Position numbers and translations under genes: made by a program
Assembly (NCBI GenBank): GCA_014871385.1
Contig: CM026433.1
Coordinates: forward strand, 13,838,023-13,902,022
DNA length: 64,000 bases
From: Ceratodon purpureus
Taxonomy: Eukaryota; Streptophyta; Bryopsida; Pseudoditrichales; Ditrichaceae
Reading direction: 5' to 3'
In this document: positions 62,628 to 64,000 of the stretch, in pieces
Layout of the letters: every line of letters starts with the position of its first letter
Position numbering within the stretch: the stretch's first letter is position 1
Notes under the pieces: generated by a model
Told to the model about the DNA's origin: nothing
What the model saw: the letters and a program-made list of their open reading frames with translations, nothing else
Databases searched by the model: none

Positions 62628-64000
62628 CAGTGGTACCTGAGATTGCGACAAGTGCAAGCAAACTGCGGCACCAGGAGAATGATGAAATTAAATGTACTAA
62701 CTTAGGAGCCAGCCAACATGAATAGTAAACCATTCCCAACTTGGCTGGTCTGTGAGTTGCGATGTAAGTTATGTGAGATGGGTGCACTGTGCAGTGAAGG
62801 TGGAGCCCTCGAGTCAAAGGTGGAATTGGCCAGCAAGGCTGGCGTCACCGGCAGCTGGATGCTTCTCTCGTGGCGACGACGCGTGCACTGCGGGTCCTAC
62901 ATTTATGAGTTGAGTGATACCTCCGCGAATGACTTGCAGGACCACCTTGCTCAGTGCACCCTATTCCCCGAATCAAATCATTGCCTGCAAACCTTACTTC
63001 ACAAATTCACGCTCTCTTCCACCCACTACGCTGTAAGTTCCTGATCCATGGAACTTGCTCTGCAAGCTCGCTCCTGCTGTCAACTGAAGTGCATAGCTTC
63101 TTCACTACGGGGCTTCTGTTGCTCATTCGTGAATGTCCGCATGTTCTTTCCGAAATTTACGAACCCCACAGGCTTGACATTTGCAAGATTTTCTGGCTTC
63201 TCTTTCACGTTAAGATAATTGAACATTCAAAAGTCACGTTTCGAGCAAACATGTAATACGGTGTTTCTTACGGCTTGTGCTCGAATTCAAAACAGGATAC
63301 TCTTGAAGCGTTTAAGTTTATCCCGTAAGACGATAAACTTGTTCAACCCTACACGAAGGTGGTGACCGATTGCCCGTTTCATGTCGGTCAGCAAGCCACA
63401 CTATTCATTATTAAGACTTCTAGAAAAACTCTACAATTTCAGTCATCGACATAAACCACCAGCATGTCACAACACTTCAATAGGTAGTGAAGAATGGTAT
63501 GTAGTTGGTCATTCACATCCACCAAATCAAAATCACCTAGTACTTTTATAAACAAGATACGTCCAAAGCAAATATCTGTCTTGGGACAGAAACTCACGCA
63601 ATGTGCTCGCATGTTGACATAATCATGGGACTACACGTAGAACTGTCTTTTGATGATGTCGGACAACACGCAAGAGGACTAAGTTAAACCTCTACCTGAC
63701 TACTACCTTCCCTTCAATTGGTGTTGACAATGGTCACACCGTCCAATTTCAATAATCACCGACGTCAAAATTGGTGGCTCTCCTTCTGTCTGAAGTCTGA
63801 CCTAAACTCCCATCACGACACCCGCCATAATTACAATCAAATTCGCCTCACGCATCGGCCACCAACAGTGAACTTCCAAGAGTGATCTGCGCACGAAAAA
63901 AGGAAAAAGTTGAGAAGCAGGCAATACAGGTATATTTCCAGCATATTATAACATAAGAACAAAAACATTAGATATCTATAAAACCAGCTAATAATATTAG
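61678..64000. other. DnaJ upstream region and distal non-coding stretch
   Basis: 61.7-62.5 kb probably holds the DnaJ leader and promoter. A GGCTCC hexanucleotide repeat (five copies, about 62598-62627) follows. 62.7-64.0 kb has no confident gene. A minus frame around 63600-63440 ends in CDMLVVYVDD then stop, a weak resemblance to a Ty1/copia reverse transcriptase active site. Confidence 0.4.
62598..62627. repeat. GGCTCC hexanucleotide microsatellite
   Basis: Five consecutive GGCTCC units in otherwise unique sequence upstream of the DnaJ gene. Confidence 0.85.

Noticed and set aside
63440-63660. Possible Ty1/copia reverse-transcriptase remnant (MLVVYVDD)
   Set aside because: Only the YVDD-like motif fits. 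The conserved blocks that should flank it are missing and a stop follows at once, so it is most likely chance.

Overview
The window is a piece of a eukaryotic, streptophyte (land-plant type) nuclear genome. It carries intron-rich genes with GT-AG junctions, a chloroplast fibrillin, a plant aromatic aminotransferase, a plant-type lipase, a plant X-domain DnaJ protein and a receptor-kinase remnant. A clear CEP104 homologue, a protein of the tips of cilia, argues for a lineage that still makes swimming sperm (bryophyte, lycophyte, fern or charophyte) and against a flowering plant. A moss-like genome fits best, but the species cannot be fixed from sequence alone.

Layout: 1-15 kb is AT-rich and almost gene-free, with many small inverted-repeat transposons. 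These include a family flanked by TTAA that looks piggyBac-like, one member of which has a second transposon nested in it. 15.8-17.4 kb holds receptor-kinase fragments on opposite strands. 21.2-29.2 kb is the 18-exon CEP104 gene, whose 3' part is AT-rich and has a giant Asn/Gln-rich exon. 30.4-34.4 kb is a 10-exon alpha/beta-hydrolase lipase. 34.4-39.6 kb is non-coding and contains a perfect 22-bp foldback. 39.6-41.2 kb is an unrecognised gene for a membrane protein with a long charged helix and a Tyr/Gln-rich tail. 42-47 kb is again AT-rich with another TTAA element. 47.2-50.7 kb is a VAS1/ISS1-type aminotransferase, 54.8-56.7 kb a FBN3-type fibrillin, and 58.0-61.7 kb a DnaJ X-domain chaperone.

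All six intact genes are on the minus strand. Their exon models were built by hand from splice sites and reading phase. In each of them every exon join keeps the frame and the summed exon length is a multiple of three. The genes do not form an obvious pathway; they look like ordinary neighbours. The most unusual items are the expanded CEP104, the membrane/charged-helix/Tyr-Gln-rich protein, and the TTAA transposon family.
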